This document shows positions 47,121 to 61,500 of a DNA stretch of 64,000 bases, piece after piece. Below the pieces are notes generated by a model. That model was not told where the DNA came from, made no database searches, and was given only the letters and a program-made list of their open reading frames with translations. Source of the DNA: Larus michahellis (Eukaryota; Chordata; Aves; Charadriiformes; Laridae). The position numbers and the translations under genes are program-made. The DNA lies in assembly GCF_964199755.1 (NCBI RefSeq), contig NC_133903.1, positions 51,761,239 through 51,825,238 of the forward strand, given 5' to 3'. Numbering within the stretch: the first letter of the stretch is position 1; each line of letters begins with the position of its first letter.

Positions 47121-49554
47121 TTTCTGTGAAAGGAATAACTTTATTCCATTGACCAGGAATCCCAAGACTGTTCATCAAGACTGCCTATTTTTCCAGTGCC
47201 AAATGTCTACATATTAATTGGACAATATCTCCCCGAATGCTCACAGGCAGGCTGCGGATGCTCCTCACTGAACATTTTGTAAGCTGTATAAAAACATTTT
47301 CATCCAAAAAGATTGGCAGTAAAAATTACAACATAGAAATGCATCACAATTTACACAAAAACTAGTTTTGTTGAACTCTATTTTCCAAAAAATAATCTTC
47401 AGCAGGTTCAAATGACAGCAGCTGGAAACAACGACAAAAAAAAAAAATTGACCAAGTATCATCTTATTGCAAATTATAACCATTGACTTTGTACAAGCGT
47501 GAGCAGAACCATGAAAAAGTTTGTATTGGTTTCAAGTATACAGTGGTGATGAGCCATCCCGATGCAATTCTCTTATCAATGCTTCTCTGGGGCTGCGGTA
47601 ATCGAGGACGTTGTTTCCATAGGAAATAACAGGAACCTGAAGTGACAAGTGGTGCCAACCCATACGAACGTTACCAGCTTCTTCCGTCACCATCACCGCT
47701 GTGTACTGACCTCTCGTGATGATTTATGACCCATTAATAAAGTATTAGGGATGGGGGAAGGAAGTAGGGGTGTCCGTAAGAAATGGTTTATTCAAAATTA
47801 ATTTAAAACATCACATTTAAAATGTCCCAGCACATTCTCAGAAACATTTATAAAATGCTAACTCTGCCATGTGTCTATGAAGACATTGTTTGGAAAAGAA
47901 AGTGAGAGATTCACTACAATGCCACCCTTACTTCTTCGCACGCGCAATTTATGACAACGGCTCTCTTAACCCGCAATAAGTTATAAAGCTGTACAGCTGA
48001 AATCAGGTCAGATGTTTTCTTCCAACAGTGAAATGACTGGTTAATTTCAATATTAGTGCACAAGAGTGAAAAGCTGTCTGCTGCTTCTTGTTTTGGCAAC
48101 AGTATGTAAAAAGAAAAAAAAAAAAAGGCACTTTTTGGCTGGTTGTGCCTTTAACTTGGCAAATTTATCAATTCTGGAGGTACCCAGGCACTCCTTAAGA
48201 TGTCCCCCATTTCTGTGCATGTTTGTTCATATAATTTTTTTTTTTAAAGTAAGGCAGAATCCATAAATAAAGGCAAAAAGCAGTGCAGAAAATGTGACAA
48301 ACGCAAAATGTACAGAAGATGAAGAGTTAGTTGGCACAAAAGCAGATAGTAGCCAGAGCCAGAAATCACTGAACTGCACTTGACATGGAAAACAAAACTG
48401 GGCTCAAATCATCCCAACTGGTTTCCAGTTGTTTGTGAGCAAATCAAAAGAGCTGTGATATTTTAAACGTTGCCTGGTCAAGTGAAAATACAAAGCCAAA
48501 TCATTCTTTCCCCATGTTAAAACTGCGATAAAATCTGCACAACAGTGTCTCCAACTCACCCAAGGAGTTATTCGTCATATACAACCAATACCAACTTTCT
48601 CAGTAATTTCAAAGCATAAGCAAGTGATTGCAGATCACATGATTGAGACTACATTTTATTCAATATGTCTCCAACAAAAATGTTAAAAAAATTTAATGAG
48701 TAAAACTGCAACAGAATTCCATCTTAAAGTGCTTTTTTTTCTTTTAAACTACTCATTAATTTTTTTTTTTTTTCCCTCAAATCCACCAACATCCTTTCAT
48801 AATGAACACCTGCATACCTAGAGAACAAAGCTTTTCTTTTATTGCCCTTCCCAACTGTCTGTGGTTTTCGGAAGGGTAGCAGAAAAGACGACCCATTCCA
48901 GAGCTCCTTGCCCAAACCTTTCTGTAAGGAATCACCCTCCTTACAGAGCAATCTTGTCGATCCTTCTCATAAAGAGCTTTACAAATTAGGGAGACATATT
49001 AAATACAGAAGTCCTTATGTAAACCCATTCTTTAACTAATATTTTACAATGAAATGTAAGTCATCACACATCTTTACAGAAATTTGAATATTCCTATTCA
49101 ATATTATCAGAAAGATTAAAAATTTGCCCTCCATACATAAGGGCAAGTCTGTTTCTTTTTTTTCCCTGTATAAAAACCAAAAGAATTTTTTTGCAGCATC
49201 ACAGAAAAGCAACAGTTTTACATTCACTCATTTAATGTTCACATAAAAATTCAACCACTAGCGTTTGTGTATTTGATAAAATCTTCTTGACAAACTGTTT
49301 TCGGTGTCTGGACTGTTGTAAGCTACTGCAGGCAAAGCTGCAGTTTTCTAGAGCATTTATTGATCCGAAGCCTTCGTGGCTAAAAAAATGCTTTTAGCTT
49401 TCAGGGAAACAACCTCCTCCAGGACGGCCTCCGATCCTGTAAAGCCACTTCTCTTCCAGACTCTTCCAACAGCATAAGCAACGGGACTCCAGTTTCAGTA
49501 GGTACTAGGCATTAAATGTTTGAGTTGATCTGGTTTTGTGTTCACAGGTATCCT
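47121..49554 (-). other. USP24 3'UTR (probable extent)
   Basis: AT-rich sequence follows the USP24 stop. Minus-strand AATAAA signals (TTTATT on the plus strand) lie at 48655-48660, 47787-47792 and 47140-47145. The last would give a 3'UTR of about 2.4 kb. The true end cannot be fixed from sequence alone. Confidence 0.45.
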
Positions 49555-52500
49555 CTACGGGTCAACATCATCAAGGTCACTTTTAGGCTCACCGATCATC
49601 ATAGGAGACTCTGAGCCCTTTCAGTACACACAAGGGATGGGGAGAGAAAGATACAGCACGTTATTTTTGTAAGACGAGCAAGTATTGTGTCTACATTCAG
49701 TGATGGTTCTGACCCGAGCCCCAGCAACAAGCTGTCTAACGGAGCAACGCAACAGAAGACAAACACACCCTTATTTCACTGTTACCTGCTGCAGATGTCT
49801 CTCTCCGTTCTCGTTAGCTGGACTACTTTCTGACCCGTTACTGCTTCCAGACTGATCCTTCTCATTCAGCAAGGCTGTGGCATAGGCCAGCGTGTCCTGA
49901 GTTGGAAATAGTCCAAGAGAGTGTCAGGGGCCATGGTGAAACCTTCACCTCATAATCGTTATTAAATTTTTATATTTTTTTTTAAAGTTGATTCTGAAAC
50001 AACATAGCTGCTGTAGTGAGATAGTTGAGTCACCACCACCGGTAATTGCGAGGGATTGACTAATATCATCTAAGGGTTATTTTTTTCAGGAACAATGACA
50101 GGGTCTGGGCTTCTAAAGGAAGAATGGCCTTAGATGCACTGGAATACACGAAAGTTGCCAAAACCAAAGATGCTAACCAAAAAGCAAAAAAAGAAATAAT
50201 ACAAGTTTAACATCGTCTCCCAAGACTGTGACATACCTGTGCTGAAATTGTGCGCTGGAAGGTTTTTGCTGTTGATGTTTCATTGGATACGTTACTCTGT
50301 GGAGCCCAATAGTGTTCAGACATCTGCATAAAAAGCCAAGAAAGCCATGAAATTGCTATACAAGTTTTACACGTGTAAAGCCTCATCCACTTGTGACGGT
50401 AGGTGAGCTAACAAGTCTGGCACAAGCTTCCTGAACCCTTTGGCAATGAGCTGGAGATCTGGGGCATAGACAAGTACGTGCTTTTAATGCAGCCAGAACG
50501 GTCGGAGGGACTCCTGCCCCTCAACTGAAAACTAGCAATCATCTCCCTCTATTTGGTAGCTGTACCTACGCGCAAGTTACTGGATGCCCGCTGAAGAGTG
50601 GTGGATTCAGGGTTTACATGAACCAGTACAAAGTGAAAACGGGGACAGCAGGACTATCCAGACCTGTCAGTTCACTGTGTTTCAAGAGAAGAGCGGCAAC
50701 AAGTTGTGCCAGCTGCAGTGCAAGCATCCCACTAATTCTGCTTCCAGTATTCAGTACAGTACTAGTTTATGCATCTGCCTGGCAGCAGCTGGGATACCAT
50801 CGTGCGGTACGTGCAGTGCTGGGAGACCAAGCATTGCCCTGCTTGGCTGCAGGCAAACCTGGGCCAATTCTGCTGAGCTTCAAGTTTCCAAAGTGTCCTT
50901 GGGTATTTATTAAAGATGTGTTGGTCAACCTACGTTACGTTTAGAGGGAAGAATAAAATAAAAATATACACACGTAGGAGGAAAAAGCTGTATCTGTCAA
51001 CAGCTATGTTTTGTGCAAAGCTTCAGTGATTCTGTAAGGAATTCACTCATTTACATGTTTTCTTGCATCAACATGCAGGCAATGGAAAATCGCTTTTTTA
51101 GAAAAGGGAAACCACCTAACATGAATGCAGTGGCACTGAAAGCTTCCCATATGGGAAGGAATGATAATCATTACGACCATTCACACTTGGTTTTATTCAC
51201 TGTACGCACATCTACGCCTGAAACACATGTGGGCCTACTGAAGTTCTTACATGCATCAGATTTAGCTGCATATGAACTGTCCCTGTAAAAAAAATGAAGT
51301 AGCTTGTATTTTGCCTTAAGAGTCATCTCAAAGGGCCATATAAAGGATGGAGATTTCATAACTCTCATTGTAAACAAAGTGGCAGCTGTTCTGGAAAGTT
51401 ACAGCCAAAGTACCTTTTTCTGTAGCCACTGCACAGCCCAACTCCAGTGGTGGGAATTCTCCTTGAAATAATCTTTCGCAGTAGGGCACCTTGGAAATTG
51501 AAATGACATTAATTAGTCACAAACAAGGCATTCTGGTAACCTTGAAAAAAAAAAAATAAATTCAAGGCTTCTCTTTCTTTGTGCTGCTGCCCCCTGTATG
51601 TAGCATTATCATTGCAAACTCTGACCCAAACTGTACAACTGTAGTTTACAACTGTCAACAGTACAACTGTACTAACTGAATTAGCCAGAGCAATAACGCC
51701 TAGTGAAATTTACGTGAAGTAGTCTACTACACAGATTCATGTACTTCAGAACCAGGCTTTATCAGGACATATGCCAAGTTCCAACCAAAGTGAATTCAGG
51801 AATCATAATATTTCAAAAATCTGGGACAGTTTCCTTATGTTTGTTTTTAATGCTGGGCTCCTGCTCTACAGGATGTAGCTGACCTTTGTCTTTATAAACA
51901 ACAACTATGGGTTCTTATCTGAAATCCACCTCAGGTAACTAATCAGTAAAGATTTCACTTCATACGGAGACATGTACTATCAAGACCTTTGAGCACCACT
52001 TACATCACAGTAAAAAAAGATAAAGCTGATCAAAAGTAGACAGAGCGGCAGCCTAAATAGTTACAGAGGGGCCTACGGTAGGGATGAGGTTGAATTCTGA
52101 AAACCTGATTACTCACTTCTGAGCCAAAGTAACAAGGAACTTGACACACTGGTAACAACGGCTGCTGTCCACATGGTTGCTGTGGTGCATCAAGGCTGTG
52201 GGGAGACACACATGGATTAAAAACCACAATTCAGATATCTGCGTACCAGCCAGTCCAACACATACCAAAGATGAAGCTAAAATTTTAACTTTTTCTACAG
52301 ATGTTAGCATGAATATTTGTGTTAAACACACTGCTCTACTGCCGGCAGTTTTGCTCACTTCCACAACTCTATTGGATTAAAAATAGATCAAAGTGAAAAT
52401 GCAGTAATTCTTTCAAATGCAGTACCTGAATTTTAAACAGTTCTCTCCTAATGCGTTTATTCCTCCCTTATAATCCATTCTACGTTAGATAATCGCTATG

Positions 52501-55500
52501 GTTACATCTATCTGTAGGAAAAAATATTTGTTTCAAAGCCCTAAAAACAGGCCAGATCACCAACTGCCACCTGGATCAAAACTTGCAAAGCTAGAAGAAT
52601 ATTTAGAGCTTCTTCATACAAGCAAGCATAGCAAAATTCAACAGCCGTGAATCTCCTATGGGAGACCTGGGCAAAACCCCAGGCCATTCCTACCAGGAAG
52701 TTTTCTGTACTGTGAATTCCCACGTCCTGTCACAAAATTCTTTGACTGAGGAGAAGTACAAAGATTTCCATGGAGCTGCTGCAATCAGATTTGCTACTCC
52801 AAAACTGCTCTGTCCATAGGAGTCACCAAGAACGCTGTAGTGAAACTTCTTAAAGTAGGCAAACAATTTCTAGAGAACTACAAATTGACAGTTTTTCTAC
52901 CAAGAAAGCACAGCAGAATAAAGTCACAGCACTGGTGTACTGCAAATTATGCACAGACACCTTCTTGAGGACCACAGAAAACTATTTTTTTTTGCTTATT
53001 TCCTTTCTTGGGAATAAAACAAGCCAATGCGACTGATAGGTCCTAGTTCACGTGCAGAGAGACTGGATGCTGTTCAGTGCCGTTTGAAAGGAACTCCAAG
53101 GTAAAACTACAACTTTCACTCCCAAAACTCACAGCAACTCTTGTAAAATATGTATGATTTAATAACATTACACAAAAAGTCTTCAACATAAAAATCTAGT
53201 TGAATAATTACACCTCTCCTTTGTAGAGGAAAGAAGGTCACGTATTGCTCGAGTTACAGAATAGGACTGGTCCAAGTGGGACCAATTTGCCCAGAAATAA
53301 AATAACCACTTAGCTATTCTCTTACACTGCTGCATATTATCTCCTCTTCTATCAGTCATACATGGAAACTACTAAACAGAAGAGCACTGAAGACATGAGA
53401 GGAATAAAGAACAGAGCTAAATATTCCTTCTCACTAAAACAAAATCCAAAATAACTTAAGGTGAAAGCCACAACCTGAAGCAGCTCCTCATCCAAGCAGC
53501 TATGAAAGAGACACCCAAGCTGCACTAACTCATCAGAGGTGCTCTTTGAGCACCATGTGGCTCCCCCACATTTCTCTTGCACACAAAACATCTCCTGATT
53601 CATACGAAGTAAGCTCTCATCACTTCTGGGACTCTTCCATTGCTTTTGAATGCTTTAGAAACTTCACTTCAGTCACGCTTCTGTATCAAATGGAGAGACA
53701 ACACTTTATAGGAACAGCACCAAATGGGAGCCACCTGACAGGTTATGAGGCTGTCCTGCAATTAGTAGTGGGTTTTTTTAATGGCAATTAGGATGCTGAC
53801 AAAACAAAAAGATTGGCAGTTTCTTGAAATACATAGGAGATAAAAATTAATTTTTAGGGTTACAGGATTCAAAGAGTTAGTCTGTTATATTTATCCAAGG
53901 TGCCCCCCCCATTATGTATACACTGTGATCTGCTTCTTATTTCAAAAAGTGGCGCTCTTGCCAACCTCTTGGTTAAGGTCCTTAATGTCACTTCTTAATG
54001 TAAATATCACTCTTCTCTGGGTTCACTGACTGCTGTTGTTGGAGATAATTAATTTTTCACAGTTAAATTCCTTTCCAGTTTGCTGTTACTATAATACTCT
54101 AATGCTTATTTTGGATTTTCTTAGAACATTTTGTGGGGTGGTGGTGGCTAAATCAAATAGTGCAGAGCTGTTTTCCCTAAGAAGTTAAACAGTTTAGAAG
54201 GATTAGAAACTAGGAGATGATATGAACCATCAAAAACATAAGGGTCAGTAGGAGACAGGAGTGTTCACCCACTGGCTTACTTGCCTATTAATCCATTTTC
54301 AGTTTCAAAGGCAAATTTGATGCGCTCAACTTGTAATGGGTCTTCAATAACCTGTTAGGAGAGAAGATGATCAATATAAGCAAGCTGTGTGCTATACCGG
54401 TATCTATTCTACGAAATGATTTTAATCACCTTAACATGAAATACAAATAAGACTTGTGAAGTTTCTTATAGCACCGGATTATCAAGACAACAATTTAAAA
54501 AGTAGTAAAAACTCCAAACTGAAGGATTAAAGTTGAGACTACCAATGCAGTCCTGACTTTTTTCATTATGCATCAATACAAAAACCTATCCTGTACAAAT
54601 CTTTACCCTTCACCTACCAGTATCTCATGGAGTAACTGGAATATGTTTTTCAGTTCATGAGGCGGAGCAGTTTCCAGCTGAGTCTGCATGCAAGAAGTAT
54701 AAAGTTACTTAGTAAAATATGCTGATGACGCAAAGAGTTACAAAACAGCTTTACAGATTTTTTGAAAATTTGTTTTAAACAGTAAAAGCTTCAAAAAAAA
54801 AGAAAAAAACACAAACCACCACCAAACCCCAAACTCACAAGGCTCTGCCCCCAAATCCAATGAACTGTGCTGACTGTCCTGCAGATCCCAGTGCCATCAC
54901 AGCTCACAAGACACAGTATGACCAAAGCCTAAAGAAACACTTAGGCTTATCTTGGTTATCTCCATACCTTGATGAAGTGTAGCACAGTAAAGGAAAAGTG
55001 CTCATTACAAAAGCAGCAGTACACCACCATCTCAATGAGAACCGACAGAGATCCGGTGAGCTCTCGCAACGCGTACATCACCTGATGGAAAGATGCAAAC
55101 AATTTCAGACACAGCCATACAATTATTTCTAAGAGATGGATCAACTCGATTACAGAATGTTACTCTTTTCCAGGAAGCATGCTGTTTTTCCCCCCAGCAC
55201 AGCCCAGTGAGCCAAACCCCCTGTCTTATAGCACTCCATTCAGCTCCTGCTGCCCACCTCCAAGGGTCCGGTCAAGCACGATCCATTAAGTCAGAGCAAC
55301 CCAAGTTAGCGCCTCCAGCTGACATATGGTAACTGACCACATGGGCGCTTGCAAAACATGTTCAGCTGTTTTTGCTAACTTTGTAAACTCTCTACCCAGA
55401 CCCCTAAGTTTAGAGATATACTGGAAAAGAAGAAGGTGTCAAGAAGAAACCAAAGCTGCCTTCTTGTTTAGGCTCAAAATAATAACCACTTACTCCCTGG

Positions 55501-58500
55501 CTGGCTACTTTTTAATATTCAGCTTTTTTCATGTAAGGATACTTCAAGGAAATAACATTAGAGCAGCTTTTAGGTTCAAGTAAGGCAGAATTTATAACTG
55601 ATACCTCCATTAAGTAAGGTTTTCCCTCAGACAGGAATAACAAGGCTTCCACTTCTTCATGGAGCGTCAAAAGTGGACCTGAAGCGGTGATGCTTAGAGG
55701 TGGACGCTGCTTAAAGAGACCAGGAGCTATAATAGCAAATACAAAAACAATCCACTAATAAATCAGATTGTTCTACACACCTCGAAGACGCTGCTACTCA
55801 TTTGGTACCATGTCATCCCTAATGCCATTCATCTCAACTAGCTTATCGCTTGAATGGTACCACTCCAAGTAACAATCTCCTGCACACTACAGTGTCATTT
55901 ACGTTAGTGACAACATAGGGAAAGGCAAGAAGGCCAAAGCAAAACGTCTGCATTTACTATCACTACTTTGAGCTTCACCTTCATTCCCAATCACTGTTGC
56001 ACATTCATCACATTCAGAATGTTTATCATCCTTCTTTATGTTTTTTGACTGCCTCCCAACTCCAGAAACTTTTAACTCTATACATAAAATCAAGTTATTC
56101 TTTTAAAAAGACAACTTTCAATTCCTTCTTCAGGAAACTTAAAAGATCTCAACTCACTCCTTTATCATCTTGATTTCATGGAATACCAGGTTGGAAGGGA
56201 CCTCAAGGATGATCTGGGTCCAAACTCGTCAAAAGCACAGCCCAGACAAGATGGCCCAGCACCCTGTCCAGCCGAATCTTAGCAGTGCCTAATGCTGGGG
56301 AATCCACCACTTCGCTGGAGAGATTTTTTTCCAATGGCTGATGGTTCTCATGGTGAAAAATTTTCCTCTTGTGTACAATCGGAATCTCCCCTGGAGTAAC
56401 TCGTACCCATTACCCCTCATTGGATATCTCTGTCTCTCATAAGAAATATCTAGGAGAGTATTTCGTTGCTTGTTATTCAGTACCTCTGTCTACTCCCCTT
56501 TGGACTGGCAGAAGGCTTAACAAATCTAAGCAAAATACAGCCTGTTAGGCTGCAAATCTGTCCCAGACAACAACAACACAGCTTGATTTACTCACATGAG
56601 GAAAGACAGACCTTTTAGGCATATGGGGGAGGGTAGAGGGCATAATAATGTTAATATAAAGATTTGCCCCCCCCCCCCCCCCCAGTGGCTGTAACACTAT
56701 CTGTTTACCACAGCCTCTCAGTACATTTACAGCAAAATAAAGAGTAATTAAATATACGCCTTAAATTCAAAGTGATTGTATTTTTCCTCACTGATATTAA
56801 ATTACTCCCGAAGTAACTGAAATGCAAAGCCACCAAAGTGTAAAAACACAATTCTTACCAACATTTCTTTGTGAGGAGACGTCCGAGTGCAAAACAAGTA
56901 GTGCTACAGTATTGTGAAGATACCCAAACTCACGTGCTTGTGCTGAACTCCACCTGCGATTCTGTTTGAGGCAAAAGAGAGATTTAATTAACTTTTGATT
57001 GGTTGATTTAGTCAACTTCTGCTAAGTCAAAACCAAGCAGTGTCCTTAACAGCCCACCACCACGTTCTAATGCTTTGAAGTTGGTAAAAATTTTGTTATT
57101 ATCTCACTTCTGCCAACACAGCTATTTTCATGTTAACTCCACATAGTTATACAGAGACTTGCACGAATTTTATAGAATAATCCAAGGAGTAGTCCCTTTT
57201 ACTGCATGAAAAGTATTTATCCATAATTTAGATGTGGCAAAACCAGAGGTGGACAAACCACAGCACAGAAACACATGCTACGTAAGCTTTACCTGATTAC
57301 TCTGCCGGTTGGGGCCAAGGAGAAAGTTGATCATGTGCCTCAAAGCAGAGTGTCTGAGAAGAAGACTGCTAGCCCTTATACCCTGCTGCTTGGACAACAA
57401 CAAAAAGTTACATTCCTGTGCAGGTAGAGAATTAACGCTCTAGGGAACAGAAGTAAAATGCATAGGCTACACACCGCGTTTCCTACTCTAAAGGAAAAAG
57501 TCATGCAGATCAATAAGCTACAGCTCTAAAACCTGTCTCATTATATAGAGCACATTATATAAACCAGACCAGAATCAGCATATGCAAACAAATGTCCTAT
57601 AAAACCCAAAACATAATGAACAAAGAATAGGGGAATATAAAGAAACCATACTGGGGTGAACAGCACAGTCCAGTCAGTTATTCTGTTTCCTGCAGGACAG
57701 AAATCCCAAATGCTTGCTTTTATTTTTTTATTTTTTTTTTTATTTATTGATTTTTTTTAAAAAGAACAGTGAAAAACGCCCCTCCAAAACAGAAACCCAA
57801 CATTCAGACTTTGGGAATGACATCTTCAATAGGTATACTCTATTTGTATATTTTTGTGTGATTTTATCCTAATCAAAGCCATTTACTTTTCAAAAACAGA
57901 AAAAAAAAAGAAAACTCAAATAAAAGTTCTGGAAGTGTTTCACTGGGCTGCTTAAACCTCCTATGAATATGGATGACTAACTGATTTTACTACCGTCCTT
58001 TAAAATTAAAAAAGCATGGAAAAAATAATGATTTCTTACCTTCTGTACAAAGTTGTTGAATAGCAAAAAGTACTGAGCACAGTTTTTACAGTTTTCAGGT
58101 ACATCTTTATCCAGCAGAGCAAGTAGCACCTCCAATAACTGATGTAGACTTTTTAACTGTGAAAACAATTATTAATTTGAATTTAAACAGTCATCTACTG
58201 CTTAAAAATAAAAGTTTCGCATATCACAGTTAAGGTATGGTCAACAAAATCATACGTATGGTCAGATACGCTTGCTGTGATGAATATGAATAGCTAACAA
58301 AGGATCGCAGCCTTCTCATTTTAATTCTTCTGAATGAACGCTGCATATATTAACAGGAGAGTAATGAAAGCATTGGAATGTAGGTAAATTGCTCAAAGAG
58401 GTGGAACTCAGCACTTACATAAGTTTGCAATATTTTTAAAGCAATTCAAATTACTCCTCAGAGTGAACTCGCGTTCAAACATTACAATCATTACAGTAAT

Positions 58501-61500
58501 GCAAAATAAACCAGGTTAGAAGTCAACTGTCACTCAAGATCTCATCTTAGCATACGATCACACCCAACTACGCAAAAAGCAATGTTAGCGTTTAGTTTGC
58601 ATCGAAGTACGCACTGGTATATAATTTATTACATCTCAGTTAACAGATAGTAACTAACAGCCAAGAGGAAGTTACCAAAAATTATCAAAAACTATATTAT
58701 AACTGTTCATCTCCCAACTACTGTACGTGGTTTCTAGGACCACATAGCAATCTTTCCTAAAAGCTCTAAATAAGATAAACTTTCTTAACAGAAGCCTATA
58801 CAACTGTAGTGCCTTCCATCCACGACGCTGGATGAAAAACAATAGACAGACCCCAAAAACTGGATAAGAAACCCCATTCTATTGCATCTAGTATTAAAAT
58901 TGGGTGGAAAAAAGAATTATTTCAGACTTAAAAGTGTCCAAGCCCCCACTGACAACTTACAGGAACACACCAGAACACAGATAACACTTCTGGCTGCGTT
59001 CTCTTAATACAAATGGTTTGGTCCACGTATCCCAAGGGAAATAAGTAAATCTCAGACATTTTACAAATGACTCCTTTTCACAAATTTCCTGCTGGGTTTT
59101 CTTACAATAATAAGATCAGTCAAATGTAACAGAGTTACACTTCCTAGACTTACTTGCCAAGATTTTCTAATAGAAAATGAAACCTTTGGACAACAACCAT
59201 AGCTATGGCCTGTCTCTAGAACAAGATAGCTCAGTTACTACTGCCGTAGCATTCTGAGTGAGGAAGGAGAATCAGTTAAAAATTAAGCTAATTTCTGGAA
59301 TGTCTCTGTTACAGAAAGAGAGAATAAATCTTAAGAAAACGCTGTTTCCAAACTATTAAAAGAATATGTGATGACAGTTTATAAGACAAGCTGCAATCAG
59401 GCAAAACTGTTCGTAACTAATACTTTGAACTTAAATTCTGAGAATTACAGAGCATGTTACCTCCTAGGGTAGGAGCAGACAAGCATTAACCTATTCAAGA
59501 AACGAAGTGCTACAAGCACCATCAAGATTACAGCCTTTAATCTTGTCATTTACAAATGACACAGCATTGACTGCAAACACAGCAAGAGCCATCGGGTAAA
59601 GAGATCACTGGTGATGAGGTGACACTAACCTTCTCCTGATAAAGCAAGGCACTGTCGAGGGTTTTTTCAAGAATAGTGGCTACAGCAGCTCGCACCTCTC
59701 TCACGCTGCATTCCAGGAGGAAAGTCCTGGAAGATAAAAGGCGAAGCTGCAAAGAGAACTGGAATCAACGTGTACACACGGTTGCTAAGATTAAATGTGG
59801 TGGTTATTACTTTAAAAAGGGTAACAGTCCGGATACTTCTTGTATTGTATTTCTGTGGATAAGCTTTAACTTATTTTCCTGCACTCCCGTTTGTCACTGT
59901 AATACTACTTTATGCTTATTCATTCAAATAACAAAAGAGCTAAAACTAAAATCTATCACAGGATCCTGTCTTTCAATGCAACTTCAAAGATAACATTTTC
60001 TTTACATTGACGCGTCTCTCTAAGTGTGTCAGTTCTCCAAGAATTTGCCTTAGGTGTTATCAAAATACCTATTATCTGATCTGAGCTGCTGAGAAAAATT
60101 CTTTCCAGTTTATCTGTGATCTTTGTCAGCTAAGTATTTATTTTACCCCAAACACTTTTACCACATTCTCCTTTCCCACCACTTGGAGGAGTGACTAGAT
60201 ATAATCTTAAACACATTCCAAGGCACTTCACTGAATTAAACACCTGCATCCTCCTCCACATACACTGCACTATTTTATTAGATTTTCAGAATTACTCAGA
60301 AAGCTGCAGAATCAGAGAACATACTAGAAATAAAAATGTAAGTCATTATCTGGATTGTTTTTGTAAAGAATGTGCACAGTCAACTCTTTGGGAATACAGC
60401 GGTATAGGCCAGATCATGTTATTAGGAAGCTTTATCCATACTTGTGACGCAAAAACCTAAGACAAAATTACCAGTACTTACTTTACAAGCTCCCGGCCCT
60501 CTGGCCCGACGAAATATTCAACTAACCACTGACAAGCGTCAATGCTTTTGGAGAGCAGCGCATCTATGGTGGCAATCCATTCTTCCGTATCAGCCCTTTA
60601 ACAAAACACGGACAACTGTCAGTCATCAAAGAGAAAAAACACCTCCAAAACCTAAGCCATGCTTCTTGTCTGCCAAATAGAAAGAATTTTTACTTTAATT
60701 GAACATACATTAGATACCTTAAGACAAAAACACTTAGAGAACTATTTTGGAACAACCTGCTGTCTTTAAATCCATTAAAGCCTTTCCATGCCCAAACCAC
60801 TACCACCAAAATGATGGACAGCTGGGAGAGGCGGTAAAACTCGGATTTCTTTGCCATGGGATTCCAATACAAAGCAGAAATGTATTGCTACTCCTGTCTA
60901 TGCTACCCGCAGTATTTCAAGGTGCAGTAGGTGTAACAAGCACAAAAACGTCAGAATATGTTGTTACAGCAACCAGAACAAGGCCTTACCTGAGTTTCTT
61001 CTTGGTTCGGAGATAGGTTTGGAAGAGGAACTGGACTGCCAGCTGTAAGCTCACCTTTGCCATGCACGGATAATAAGGATGTTTTACCTTAGTCTGAAAG
61101 AAACACCAAGTTTACTTCAGAGCAGAAGTATGCCTGCAGTACGTACACTGCTGCTTAAATACACCAACATGTTTTATCCAAGTAATTAAATTCATTTGGA
61201 AAAAATAAAACAAAGTGTTTTTCTGCGCTAAAACAGTCTCCGGTGCTGACTATGCTAGTTAACAAACATGCTAAAATAGGAACAAACGTGCTGTAAGGCC
61301 CACTAGATCTGTGGATTTAATACATTTAATAAATGCTGGTTTGTTTATTAGTCCATTTAGAAAAACTTCATTAGTAAACTGTATTTACAACTAAAGTCTA
61401 TCAACTTTGAGGTGGCTAACACCAACTTTTGAATCCCCCATACAGAGAGGAATTTCTGTCCCCCTAGAGCTCAGTTTGCATCATTAAAAAAGGTGTTATT

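Noticed and set aside
59727-59746. Earlier acceptor for the USP24 exon (exon start at 59746)
   Set aside because: The upstream CTTTGCAG would break the phase with the preceding exon. The acceptor at 59728-59727 restores the frame and matches the human junction.
61087-61092. USP24 exon starting at 61087 after CTAAG
   Set aside because: The CAG acceptor six bases earlier (exon start 61093) has a better site and restores Thr-Lys as in human.
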